This document shows positions 9,101-15,509 of a stretch of 19,167 nt of DNA, in pieces; within the stretch, counting starts at the first letter, position 1, and every line of letters starts with the position of its first letter. The position numbers and the translations under genes were made by a program. Below the pieces are notes generated by a model. The model was not told the origin of the DNA. It was given only the letters and a program-made list of their open reading frames with translations, and ran no database searches. The stretch covers positions 1-19,167 of the forward strand of contig DITK01000022.1 of the NCBI GenBank assembly GCA_002422785.1, written 5' to 3'. The stretch is from Francisellaceae bacterium UBA6186. Its GTDB lineage: Bacteria; Pseudomonadota; Gammaproteobacteria; UBA6186; Azoamicaceae.

Positions 9101-9189
9101 TGGAAGCTGTTTCTAAAGAACAATCTAATTCTATAATTGATCAATTAATTAATGAAATCTTAGCTAATTATAAAAAAGGAAAATTTTAA
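6175..9189 (+). CDS. icmB: Dot/Icm ATPase IcmB (DotO), VirB4-like
   Basis: IcmB/DotO is the VirB4-family ATPase that docks at the cytoplasmic base of the Dot/Icm machine and energises assembly or substrate transfer. The 1004-residue length is usual for the family. The N-terminal half (about 1-450) is the VirB4-like adaptor region. The ATPase domain has a P-loop at residues 489-496 (ARPGSGKS, Lys495; the first position is Ala rather than Gly). A Walker B follows at 'IVFDEFH' with Asp803-Glu804. A CGGAGA ribosome site (6165-6170) sits 4 nt before the ATG. The gap to icmJ is 18 nt. It is the last recognisable Dot/Icm gene; icmF, which follows icmB in Legionella, is absent here. Confidence 0.95.
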   Translation: MSNILDPIIDAVDGLLGWVGVSFGQWAESYCKLESAEDTYNLVARDGSLVSIIKIHGITYLVGPEEFQRIHNEITTSLKTALSRDGQGVQMFFKHDNENIVKQLNNIITPAKETALRLGLNLEDLFNEKINFLKDYCHEEEMYLVLWTMPSSLSKTQAEQVDKIRNKQFKENKVPLMINAQNFLASIPEMRENHNSFVNLTLNSLTDIGFSCEKLNVHAACYAIRKNIDPDFTDDAWQPYLPGDNIPVRETKNFAGTISDVLWPPLYKQLIPRDVKIRDLRIANIGDRIYGSVFIDLFPKELTAFVTLLHRLEHYSLPWRISFWMESGGVQSLSLKSTVASLLSFASDNNKLINKSIDYLKYLGTNTDESIIKLKVTATTWADASDELLLKRRISELAKAVQSWGYTETSEISGDALASVLSSALAITNDSVAATSVAPLSHVTYMFPLTRPASPWTNGAILFRSPDGKPWPYQPGSTLQTTWIDIIYARPGSGKSILSNAINLALCLSAGITRLPRIAIIDIGPSSSGLISLLKEALPKNQQHLVAYHRLRMVKEMSINPFDTQLGCRFPSSQERAFLVNFLTLLATPVGASKSYDGITDMVGLVVDEMYKKFAEEGNPNLYTPNLDTTIDQKLQQLNFNPDQHATWWEVTDFLFKNHDIHLAHIAQRYAMPLLADAASICRNSNIEDLYGKIITPTGENIIAAFGRMVSSAIREYPILSSITSFDLGEAKVVSLDLDEVAKSGGEAADRQTAVMYMLARYILARSYYLIEDHVKDMPALYQEHHRRIIKEIREDPKRIVFDEFHRTSKAKAVREQVIVDMREGRKWKVQVALLSQSIDDFDPVMVEFATAIFIMDAGPKQAVDKSVQVFGLSETARLALERKVHGPRQDGSTFLAQFATKNGINTQLITNTIGPMELWAFNTTAEDVRIRNALYDQIGAANARKVLAQIYPNGSAAKEIEKRLATFRGINATELEAVSKEQSNSIIDQLINEILANYKKGKF

Positions 9190-9226
9190 TAATTAATTAA
9201 GTTAGAAAGCGGATATGCACTTGTAT

Positions 9227-9259
9227 ATTGATAATTAAAACATTATATTGAGTATCAAT
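9227..9259. repeat. Short inverted repeat before the post-icmB gene
   Basis: ATTGATA (9227-9233) and its complement TATCAAT (9253-9259) form a 7-bp inverted repeat with a 19-base spacer, just upstream of a TATAAT box. It could be an operator or chance in A+T-rich DNA. It has no G+C-rich stem or T-run, so it is not a typical terminator of the icm operon. Confidence 0.3.
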
Positions 9260-9260
9260 T

Positions 9261-9266
9261 TATAAT
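9261..9266 (+). promoter_or_regulatory. Putative -10 box of the post-icmB gene
   Basis: TATAAT matches the sigma-70 -10 consensus exactly and lies 30 nt before the ATG at 9297. No convincing -35 hexamer sits 16-18 nt upstream, so activation by a regulator or chance is possible. The 107-nt gap after icmB, unusually long for this operon, makes a separate promoter plausible. Confidence 0.35.
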
Positions 9267-9296
9267 AATAAACAAATATTTCAGAGAGATTATCAT

Positions 9297-9689
9297 ATGC
9301 AAAATACCCCAACAACCCCTAGAACCCCAATTAACCAAGGTACTTTACTAAATTTTTCCGGATCTAATCTATCAAGCCCAAGAGAACAAAATAGTAATTT
9401 AAATACCCCACCTAATATGGGACGCCAAAGATTAGAGGCAGCTCGTATGAGGAACGCAGATGGAAGAGGAGTAAGAACTCCGCTGGTTATGCCGGTTGAT
9501 TTGCTACTAGATGACATCGACATACTTTCTTTAGACATACCTTCTTTAGATGATGATTCTACTGTTAATATTAATCGTATATTTAATACTTACGAAAGAT
9601 GTCGTCCTGTTTTGCGTCCTCATCACAATAATCGTGACAATCATGGTGGTCGCCCTTTTGGCGGTAACAATAATATGGCGTCTTGTTAA
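9297..9689 (+). CDS. Unknown 130-residue protein, Ser/Thr-Pro-rich, directly after icmB
   Basis: I do not recognise this protein. It has no signal peptide or membrane segment. The first 62 residues hold six Ser/Thr-Pro pairs (T4, T7, T10, S27, T37, T61), including the clustered 'NTPTTPRTP'. A basic stretch follows ('RQRLEAARMR', 43-52), then an acidic, Leu/Ile-rich segment (about 67-88). The C-terminus is rich in Arg, His, Asn and Gly and ends in Cys130. An AGAGAG ribosome site (9283-9288) lies 8 nt before the ATG, supporting this frame over the overlapping antisense frame. Its place after icmB, with its own -10-like box, suggests either a Dot/Icm accessory protein or a secreted effector (inference). 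The C-terminus lacks the glutamate-rich stretch common in Dot/Icm effectors. It appears largely disordered. Confidence 0.7.
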   Translation: MQNTPTTPRTPINQGTLLNFSGSNLSSPREQNSNLNTPPNMGRQRLEAARMRNADGRGVRTPLVMPVDLLLDDIDILSLDIPSLDDDSTVNINRIFNTYERCRPVLRPHHNNRDNHGGRPFGGNNNMASC

Positions 9690-9741
9690 ATAAAAATTTA
9701 AATTTAATAATCTAAATTATGGTGCTAAACGTGATCTATAA

Positions 9742-10731
9742 CTAAAATTTTCTATATTTAAAATAATCAGCACATTGTTTTAATAATGCAATTTTTTGCT
9801 CACTAAAGATGGCCTGTTGAGATAGATTTTCCACAGCAGAAATTACTAAATTATAGTGTTTTTCTAGCTGCTTTTTAGCACCAGCTAAACCTAATATACT
9901 TACAAATGTTGCTTTTTGTGATTTTTGATCAGATTTACTGGGTTTACCAAGAATGTCTGTAGATTGTTCTAGATCTAAAATATCATCTTTAATTTGAAAT
10001 ATTAACCCAAGATGGGTGCCATAATTTAATAATTCCTGCTTTAGTAATTTATTATCATGATTATCAGTATTAGCTAGCAGCGCAAGCTCTAAACAACAAT
10101 TAATTAATGCCCCAGTTTTGTATCTATGTATTTCTTCCAAATTGTTTAAAGAAATGATTTTATGCTCACTATTCATATCTAAGGATTGTCCACGCACCAT
10201 CCCGTTTAATCCAGCAGCTTGAGCTAGCTTATGCAGCATCTTACATCTGATTGCATCGTTAAACGGATTAATCTTTGGATTAATTAATATTTCAAACGCT
10301 AGGGTTTGCAAACCATCCCCCACTAAAATTGCTGTAGCTTCATCGAAAGCTTTATGACAACTAGGCTTACCACGACGAAGATCATCATCATCCATTGCCG
10401 GCAAATCATCATGTACTAAAGAATAACAATGCATCAATTCTACACTAGCGGCCACTGCATTTAATGTATGTAAATCATTATTAAATAGGTTGCCAACAGC
10501 ATATACCAGTACTGGCCGCAATCTTTTTCCGTTATTTAACAAACTGTATTTGGTGGCTATATATAATTTTTCTGGCGTATTCATAAAACGCTCAGTAATT
10601 TGCACTAAAAAACCATTAATTAAACCTTGGCAGTAGTCCAAAAATTTCAAATAAAATTGCAGTTGCTTATCAATTTTAATATAATCCTCTATGTAATTAG
10701 GGTAATAAATATTTAAATAGGCATAACACAT
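9742..10731 (-). CDS. ispA: Farnesyl diphosphate synthase (geranyltranstransferase) IspA
   Basis: IspA condenses isopentenyl diphosphate with dimethylallyl and geranyl diphosphate to make farnesyl diphosphate, the precursor of undecaprenyl phosphate and quinone side chains. The protein carries both aspartate-rich motifs: DDLPAMD (Asp108, Asp109, Asp114) and KDDILD (Asp249, Asp250, Asp253). It also has the 'GKRLRP' substrate-binding segment (68-73). At 329 residues from the ATG at 10731 it is about 30 longer than E. coli IspA, with roughly 20 extra residues at the N-terminus. No ribosome site is visible before that ATG, so a downstream non-ATG start (for example TTG codons near residues 28 or 31) is possible. 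It is convergent with the unknown gene at 9297. The usual neighbours xseB and dxs are not present. Confidence 0.93.
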   Translation of the reverse strand: MCYAYLNIYYPNYIEDYIKIDKQLQFYLKFLDYCQGLINGFLVQITERFMNTPEKLYIATKYSLLNNGKRLRPVLVYAVGNLFNNDLHTLNAVAASVELMHCYSLVHDDLPAMDDDDLRRGKPSCHKAFDEATAILVGDGLQTLAFEILINPKINPFNDAIRCKMLHKLAQAAGLNGMVRGQSLDMNSEHKIISLNNLEEIHRYKTGALINCCLELALLANTDNHDNKLLKQELLNYGTHLGLIFQIKDDILDLEQSTDILGKPSKSDQKSQKATFVSILGLAGAKKQLEKHYNLVISAVENLSQQAIFSEQKIALLKQCADYFKYRKF

Positions 10732-10993
10732 GATATATCAAAAGACTAAAGCTTTAACAAGTGTCAAAAATAATGCAATTAAAAATTTTAATAAATCTAA
10801 TTATTATTTAAACCATATTGAATTTTTACGCAGTAATTTTTCTTACCTGGTAGACTATAAAACTCAAATAGGACAACTTCATCCGATTTTTAAGTTGGTA
10901 CAAAAAGATTTATTTGACGAAGATCCATTTGTAGTATACGGAGCTAGTTTAATTGCAACTTTAGCATTCGCCGATCAAAATTTATATCATTAA
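10730..10993 (+). CDS. Hypothetical 87-residue protein
   Basis: I do not recognise this product. It has a basic, Asn/Lys-rich N-terminus (about 1-25) and a helix-prone C-terminal half including 'FKLVQKDLFDEDPF' and a mildly hydrophobic stretch 'YGASLIATLAFA'. An in-frame stop at 10724-10726 fixes the ATG at 10730 as the first possible start, with only a weak TAGG (10718-10721) as ribosome site. The start codon shares CATG (10729-10732) with the ispA start on the other strand, so at least one of the two starts may be misplaced. A 24-nt gap to the next + strand gene suggests they are co-transcribed. It could be a lineage-specific small protein or a chance frame. Confidence 0.5.
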   Translation: MIYQKTKALTSVKNNAIKNFNKSNYYLNHIEFLRSNFSYLVDYKTQIGQLHPIFKLVQKDLFDEDPFVVYGASLIATLAFADQNLYH

Positions 10994-11017
10994 ACTTAAA
11001 TTTAATTTAAGTAAAAC

Positions 11018-12289
11018 ATGCAACGTAAAGGATTACATCATTTACACCATTTTATAGCTGGTTTTGCTATCATATCTACCCTAATTATAACTATCAGGCA
11101 ACTATCCCCCATTATAGGAGAAAATATTATTATCATGGGGCTGGTTATAGCAACTTTTATAATTGGAATTTATTGTGGTTATAAACACTATAATCAGCAA
11201 TTAGAATATCCTCAATTTACTCAACAACAAAAATTTTTAATTATCTCCATTTTATGTGCGGTAGGATTATCTTACACTTTTATAGATTCTTTAGATTCAA
11301 TCATAAAACTTATTAATCCAAATATTAATGTTTTAGCAATTTTATTAATATTTTTATTAATAATAATATTACCAATTGCATATTTAATTGGTAAATCAAA
11401 AATTGTTATTAATAATAGCAGTATCATTGGTCTGTTATTGGGATCTATAATTACCCCAATAATATTAATGCAATATTTAGGGGTGCCAATTACAATATTT
11501 ATAGTTTTTTTAATGTTTATTGGCATTTATCTAGAAAATATATTTAAATCACCTGGGATAAATTTAACTAAAACCATTAATTTATCCTATTTGTTAATTA
11601 TCCCTATTGGCTATTATTTAAATATTTTTATAGATCATCAGTTTTTTGCAGTTACTAATGCTTATAACAATTACAAAGTTATTGTTAATGAAAACAATAA
11701 AATACTTAGTATTAATAAATCTGCCAGTTCAATGATCCAACAAGATACGATGCAAGGGTTTGAATACATAGAATTAATCAAACAAATTTTATTCCAGGAT
11801 CTTAATTTAAGTAACAAAAATATTTTAATTTTAGGCGCAGGAGGATTTTCTTTTACCGCCAATGGCAACCTACATAATAATAAATTTACTTATGTGGACA
11901 TAGATCCTGATTTAAAAAACATTGTTACTAAATATTTTAATAATAATATTTATGGTGATTTTATTAGTAGTGATGCAGCAACATTTATAAAAAATGCTAC
12001 CTATCGTGGCGAAAAATACCATGCTGTTATCTCTGATGTTTACAGCTCTAAACATATTATACCATCGCATATTTTAAATTTAGAATATTTTAGCAATATT
12101 AAAAGTATATTAGAACCACATGGAGTGGCAATCTTTAATATTATCGCAACTCCAAGTTTAAACGACAATTACTCTTGGGACATTGATACTAAAATCAGAA
12201 AAATTTTCCCAAGCTGCATGTCTATTCCTCTGCATTATTTTACTAATAAGGTTAGTAATATCATCTATGTTTGTAATCTTAAAAACTAA
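11018..12289 (+). CDS. Membrane protein with spermidine synthase-like C-terminal domain
   Basis: The 423-residue protein joins a membrane part to a soluble aminopropyltransferase-like fold. Seven likely membrane spans lie at about 14-27, 34-54, 72-90, 104-124, 136-154, 155-173 and 187-205. The C-terminal domain (about 210-423) has a Rossmann nucleotide loop 'ILGAGGFSF' (271-279) and an acidic ribose-binding strand 'YVDIDPDL' (292-299). It also has 'SDVYSS' (339-344) followed by 'IPSHILNLEYF', in place of the spermidine synthase active-site pattern DxxDP. This layout matches the family of membrane-fused spermine/spermidine synthase-like proteins, whose substrates are mostly unknown. True spermidine synthase activity is uncertain because the second active-site acidic residue is not apparent. 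No strong ribosome site precedes the ATG. Confidence 0.82.
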   Translation: MQRKGLHHLHHFIAGFAIISTLIITIRQLSPIIGENIIIMGLVIATFIIGIYCGYKHYNQQLEYPQFTQQQKFLIISILCAVGLSYTFIDSLDSIIKLINPNINVLAILLIFLLIIILPIAYLIGKSKIVINNSSIIGLLLGSIITPIILMQYLGVPITIFIVFLMFIGIYLENIFKSPGINLTKTINLSYLLIIPIGYYLNIFIDHQFFAVTNAYNNYKVIVNENNKILSINKSASSMIQQDTMQGFEYIELIKQILFQDLNLSNKNILILGAGGFSFTANGNLHNNKFTYVDIDPDLKNIVTKYFNNNIYGDFISSDAATFIKNATYRGEKYHAVISDVYSSKHIIPSHILNLEYFSNIKSILEPHGVAIFNIIATPSLNDNYSWDIDTKIRKIFPSCMSIPLHYFTNKVSNIIYVCNLKN

Positions 12290-12371
12290 TCTTACGATAA
12301 TAGAGATTTTACAGAAACTTATATCATTAATTTTAAATTTCATTTAATATGATTATGGAATTAAATTTTTT

Positions 12372-12376
12372 AGGAG
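12372..12376 (+). promoter_or_regulatory. Ribosome binding site of ahpC
   Basis: AGGAG lies 6 nt before the ATG at 12383. It is the strongest ribosome site on the + strand in this window, consistent with high expression of a peroxiredoxin. A TATGAT (12348-12353) upstream could be a -10 box, with no clear -35. Confidence 0.7.
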
Positions 12377-12382
12377 TAATTT

Positions 12383-12985
12383 ATGGTTTTAGTAGGAAGA
12401 CAAGCCCCAGATTTTACCACTGCTGCAATATTAGCCAATGGAGAAATTATTAACGATTTTAATTTATATAAAAACATTAAAAACAAATATACTTTATTGT
12501 TTTTTTATCCACTTGATTTTACTTTTGTATGCCCATCAGAATTAATTGCTTTACATAATAGAATACAACAATTTAAAGAACGCAACGTAGAGGTTATTGC
12601 CGGATCTATAGACTCCCATTATACCCATAATGCATGGCGTAATACCCCTATAGAACATGGCGGTATAGAAAAAGTTAATTTTACTTTAATTGCTGATTTA
12701 AATCATAAAATTTGTCAATCTTACGGCATCGAACACCCCGAAGCAGGGATCGCTTTGAGAGGAGCTTTTATTATTGATAAAAATAAAATAGTTCGACACC
12801 AAACAGTTAACGATCTACCTCTAGGCAGAAATATTGATGAATTAATTCGGTTAGTCGATGCGTTGCAGTATCACGAACAACACGGAGAAGTATGCCCAGC
12901 TGGTTGGAATAAAGGACACAAAGCTATGGTAGCAAGTCCTGATGGAGTTGCGTCTTATTTAGGCAATCATGCTAAAGGGTTATAA
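12383..12985 (+). CDS. ahpC: 2-Cys peroxiredoxin, AhpC/Prx1 type
   Basis: This thiol peroxidase reduces hydrogen peroxide, organic peroxides and possibly peroxynitrite in the cytoplasm. The 200-residue length is standard. The peroxidatic cysteine is Cys50 in 'YPLDFTFVCPSE', with the conserved PxxxTxxC arrangement. The resolving cysteine is Cys171 in 'GEVCPAGW', marking a typical 2-Cys enzyme that forms an intersubunit disulphide. The C-terminus continues past the resolving cysteine, as in the Prx1/AhpC subfamily. No ahpF or ahpD reductase gene lies beside it, so it probably draws on thioredoxin or a distant reductase (inference). The gene ends only 5 nt from the lon stop codon, in tail-to-tail orientation, leaving no room for a separate terminator. 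Confidence 0.95.
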   Translation: MVLVGRQAPDFTTAAILANGEIINDFNLYKNIKNKYTLLFFYPLDFTFVCPSELIALHNRIQQFKERNVEVIAGSIDSHYTHNAWRNTPIEHGGIEKVNFTLIADLNHKICQSYGIEHPEAGIALRGAFIIDKNKIVRHQTVNDLPLGRNIDELIRLVDALQYHEQHGEVCPAGWNKGHKAMVASPDGVASYLGNHAKGL

Positions 12986-12990
12986 TTATT

Positions 12991-15498
12991 TTAATGTTGG
13001 CTAATTACGTCTGAGCCTTTACGACGATTTTTACGTAATATAACAGTTGATTTAGCAATAGGCTTTTTATTGGCAATTCCAGCAGCAAGTTTTTTCTTCT
13101 TATTAACAAAGCTAGCGGGTCTTGGAATAGATTCTAACGCAATATCCAACACTTGATCTATCCAGTTAACTGGGTAGATTTTTAATCCTTGATAAATATT
13201 TGCAGGGATCTCTTTTAAATCACTCATATTTTCTTCTGGAATAATAACAGTCGCTATCCCTGATCTTCTTGCTGCTAATAATTTTTCTTTTAAACCACCA
13301 ATCGGCAGTACTTTACCACGCAAAGTTATCTCGCCAGTCATTGCTACGTCTTTTTTTACCGGGATATTACTAAATAATGACACCAAAGCAGTACACATAG
13401 CAATACCTGCAGATGGACCATCTTTGGGTGTCGCACCCTCTGGTACGTGAATATGTACATCATACTTTTTATAAAAATTATCAATTATACCAAGGGACGC
13501 AGCTCTGCTACGCACCACAGTCATCGCAGCTTGAATAGATTCCTGCATAACTTCGCCTAATTTACCAGTACGTATAACTTTACCGTCCCCTTTAACTGCC
13601 GCAGCCTCTATAGTTAAAATATCACCGCCAACTTCGGTCCAAGCTAAACCTGTAACTTGCCCAACCCAATCTTTCTTATGCAACGAATTACTAATTGGCT
13701 CTTCTTCTAATTGCCCAAACCTATAACGCCTAACTCCTAAATATTTTTCTATACCAGCTCCATCTACTGCATAATTAGTAATTTCCTGATTCAAGAATAA
13801 ACTTTTAACAATTTTACGACATAATTTAGCTATTTCTCGTTCTAAACTACGTACTCCTGCTTCCCTGGTATAGTAACGAATTATTTCCATGATCGCATCG
13901 TTGTTAACGGTTATCTCGTTATTTTTCAAACCAGCTAATTTCATTTGCTTGGGAACTAAATATTTAGTGGCAATATTTAATTTTTCATCTTCGGTATAAC
14001 CAGAAATCCAAATTATTTCCATCCGATCTAGCAAAGCATGAGGTATGTTTAAAGAATTAGCAGTGGCAATAAACATTACTTTTGATAAATCATAATCAAC
14101 CTCTAAGTAATGATCGCTAAATGTATTATTTTGTGCAGAATCTAATACTTCTAGTAATGCCGATGCCGGATCGCCTCTAAAATCAGATGACATTTTGTCT
14201 ATTTCATCTAATAAAAATAATGGGTTGTTTACTTTTGATTTGATAACTTTTTGAATGATTTTACCCGGCATCGCACCTATATAGGTACGCCGATGCCCAC
14301 GAATTTCAGCTTCATCACGAACACCACCTAAAGACACTCGCAAAAACTTTCTTTTTATGGCTCTTGCAATCGACTCCCCTAAAGAAGTTTTACCAACACC
14401 AGGTGGCCCTACCAGACAAATCACAGGTCCTTGAGATTTTTTTACTCTCATTTGAACAGCTAAATACTCCACAATACGTTCTTTGACTTTCTCTAGCCCA
14501 TAGTGATCTGTTTCTAAAACTTCTTCAGCATAACCTAAATCATTACTTAATTTAGTGCTACGCTTCCATGGTATATTTAATAAACAATCAATATAATTTC
14601 TACAAACAGTCGCTTCTGCCGACATGGCTGGCATTAATTTTAATTTATTTAATTCATTAGTTGCTTTTTCTTTAGCCTCTAAGCTCATCTTAGATTTGAT
14701 AATTTTTCTACGTAAATCTTCTATCTCATTACCAGTTGCTTCGTCCATTTCGCCTAGTTCTTTTTGAATGGCTTTCATTTCTTCATTCAAATAATATTGA
14801 CGCTGACTTTTTTCCATTTGCTTTTTAACATTAAATTCAATTTTACGTTTTATCTTTAAAACATCTAATTCTGTTTTCATTATGCCAATTAGATACTCTA
14901 CTCTATCTGATAATTTTTCTAATTCTAGCACTGTTTGTTTTTCATTAACTTTTGTTAACAAATGAGCAGAAATAGTGTCGACCAACCGCACCGGATCATT
15001 AATATTTATTAAAGAAGTAATAATTTCTGGAGGTAATCTTTTGTTTAATTTTACGTAACTTTCAAATTGAGAAATTAATGATTTAATCAATATTTCTAAT
15101 TCTTGATCAACAACCGTTGAAGTTTCTATAGGTGCTACATTGACCACAAAAAATGGCTCTGTTGTTTGGCAATTAATTATTTTACCACGCCGAACTCCTT
15201 CAACTAATACTTTAATGGTAGAATCAGGAAGTTTTAACATCTGTAAAATTATAGATACCGTACCTACTTGGTATAAATTATCAATCGTAGGATTATCATA
15301 AGAAGAATCTTTTTGTGCAACTAATAAAACTTTCTTATTGTTATTCATCGCTTCTTCTAAACCTTTAACTGATTTTTCCCGACCGATAAATAATGGAATA
15401 ACCATATGAGGATATATAACTACATCTCGTAATGCTAACATAGGCATAGAATCTATATTAACTAACGTTTCTGATGGTGACTCTACTTGTTGATTCAT
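12991..15498 (-). CDS. lon: ATP-dependent protease Lon (La)
   Basis: Lon is a cytoplasmic AAA+ serine protease that degrades misfolded and regulatory proteins. The N-terminal LON domain is followed by the AAA+ module, with Walker A GPPGVGKT (364-371, Lys370) and Walker B 'FLLDEID' (Asp431-Glu432). The proteolytic dyad is Ser696 in 'DGPSAG' and Lys739 in 'GGLKEK'. At 835 residues it is longer than E. coli Lon (784): there are about 7 extra residues at the N-terminus and a basic C-terminal tail of about 30 residues rich in Lys and Arg. It starts 11 nt after the clpX stop. No good ribosome site precedes the ATG (AGAGG is about 16 nt away), so translation may depend on clpX. An extended -10-like TGCTATAAG (complement of 15538-15546) in the clpX tail could give extra transcription. 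Confidence 0.97.
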   Translation of the reverse strand: MNQQVESPSETLVNIDSMPMLALRDVVIYPHMVIPLFIGREKSVKGLEEAMNNNKKVLLVAQKDSSYDNPTIDNLYQVGTVSIILQMLKLPDSTIKVLVEGVRRGKIINCQTTEPFFVVNVAPIETSTVVDQELEILIKSLISQFESYVKLNKRLPPEIITSLININDPVRLVDTISAHLLTKVNEKQTVLELEKLSDRVEYLIGIMKTELDVLKIKRKIEFNVKKQMEKSQRQYYLNEEMKAIQKELGEMDEATGNEIEDLRRKIIKSKMSLEAKEKATNELNKLKLMPAMSAEATVCRNYIDCLLNIPWKRSTKLSNDLGYAEEVLETDHYGLEKVKERIVEYLAVQMRVKKSQGPVICLVGPPGVGKTSLGESIARAIKRKFLRVSLGGVRDEAEIRGHRRTYIGAMPGKIIQKVIKSKVNNPLFLLDEIDKMSSDFRGDPASALLEVLDSAQNNTFSDHYLEVDYDLSKVMFIATANSLNIPHALLDRMEIIWISGYTEDEKLNIATKYLVPKQMKLAGLKNNEITVNNDAIMEIIRYYTREAGVRSLEREIAKLCRKIVKSLFLNQEITNYAVDGAGIEKYLGVRRYRFGQLEEEPISNSLHKKDWVGQVTGLAWTEVGGDILTIEAAAVKGDGKVIRTGKLGEVMQESIQAAMTVVRSRAASLGIIDNFYKKYDVHIHVPEGATPKDGPSAGIAMCTALVSLFSNIPVKKDVAMTGEITLRGKVLPIGGLKEKLLAARRSGIATVIIPEENMSDLKEIPANIYQGLKIYPVNWIDQVLDIALESIPRPASFVNKKKKLAAGIANKKPIAKSTVILRKNRRKGSDVISQH

Positions 15499-15509
15499 TT
15501 ATTTTTATA

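Noticed and set aside
9186..9205. TTAA repeats with an 11-base period resembling a PmrA box (known to control Dot/Icm genes in Legionella and Coxiella)
   Set aside because: The second half-site matches poorly, the distance to the -10 box is too large, and such TTAA runs are frequent in A+T-rich DNA.
9293..9538. Open antisense frame of 81 codons opposite the post-icmB gene
   Set aside because: The plus-strand frame is longer, has a good ribosome site at a proper distance and follows a TATAAT box. The antisense frame has no such support and looks like a shadow.
9690..9741. Possible terminator between the post-icmB gene and ispA
   Set aside because: Only short A/T-only inverted repeats are present, with no G+C stem followed by a T run on either strand.
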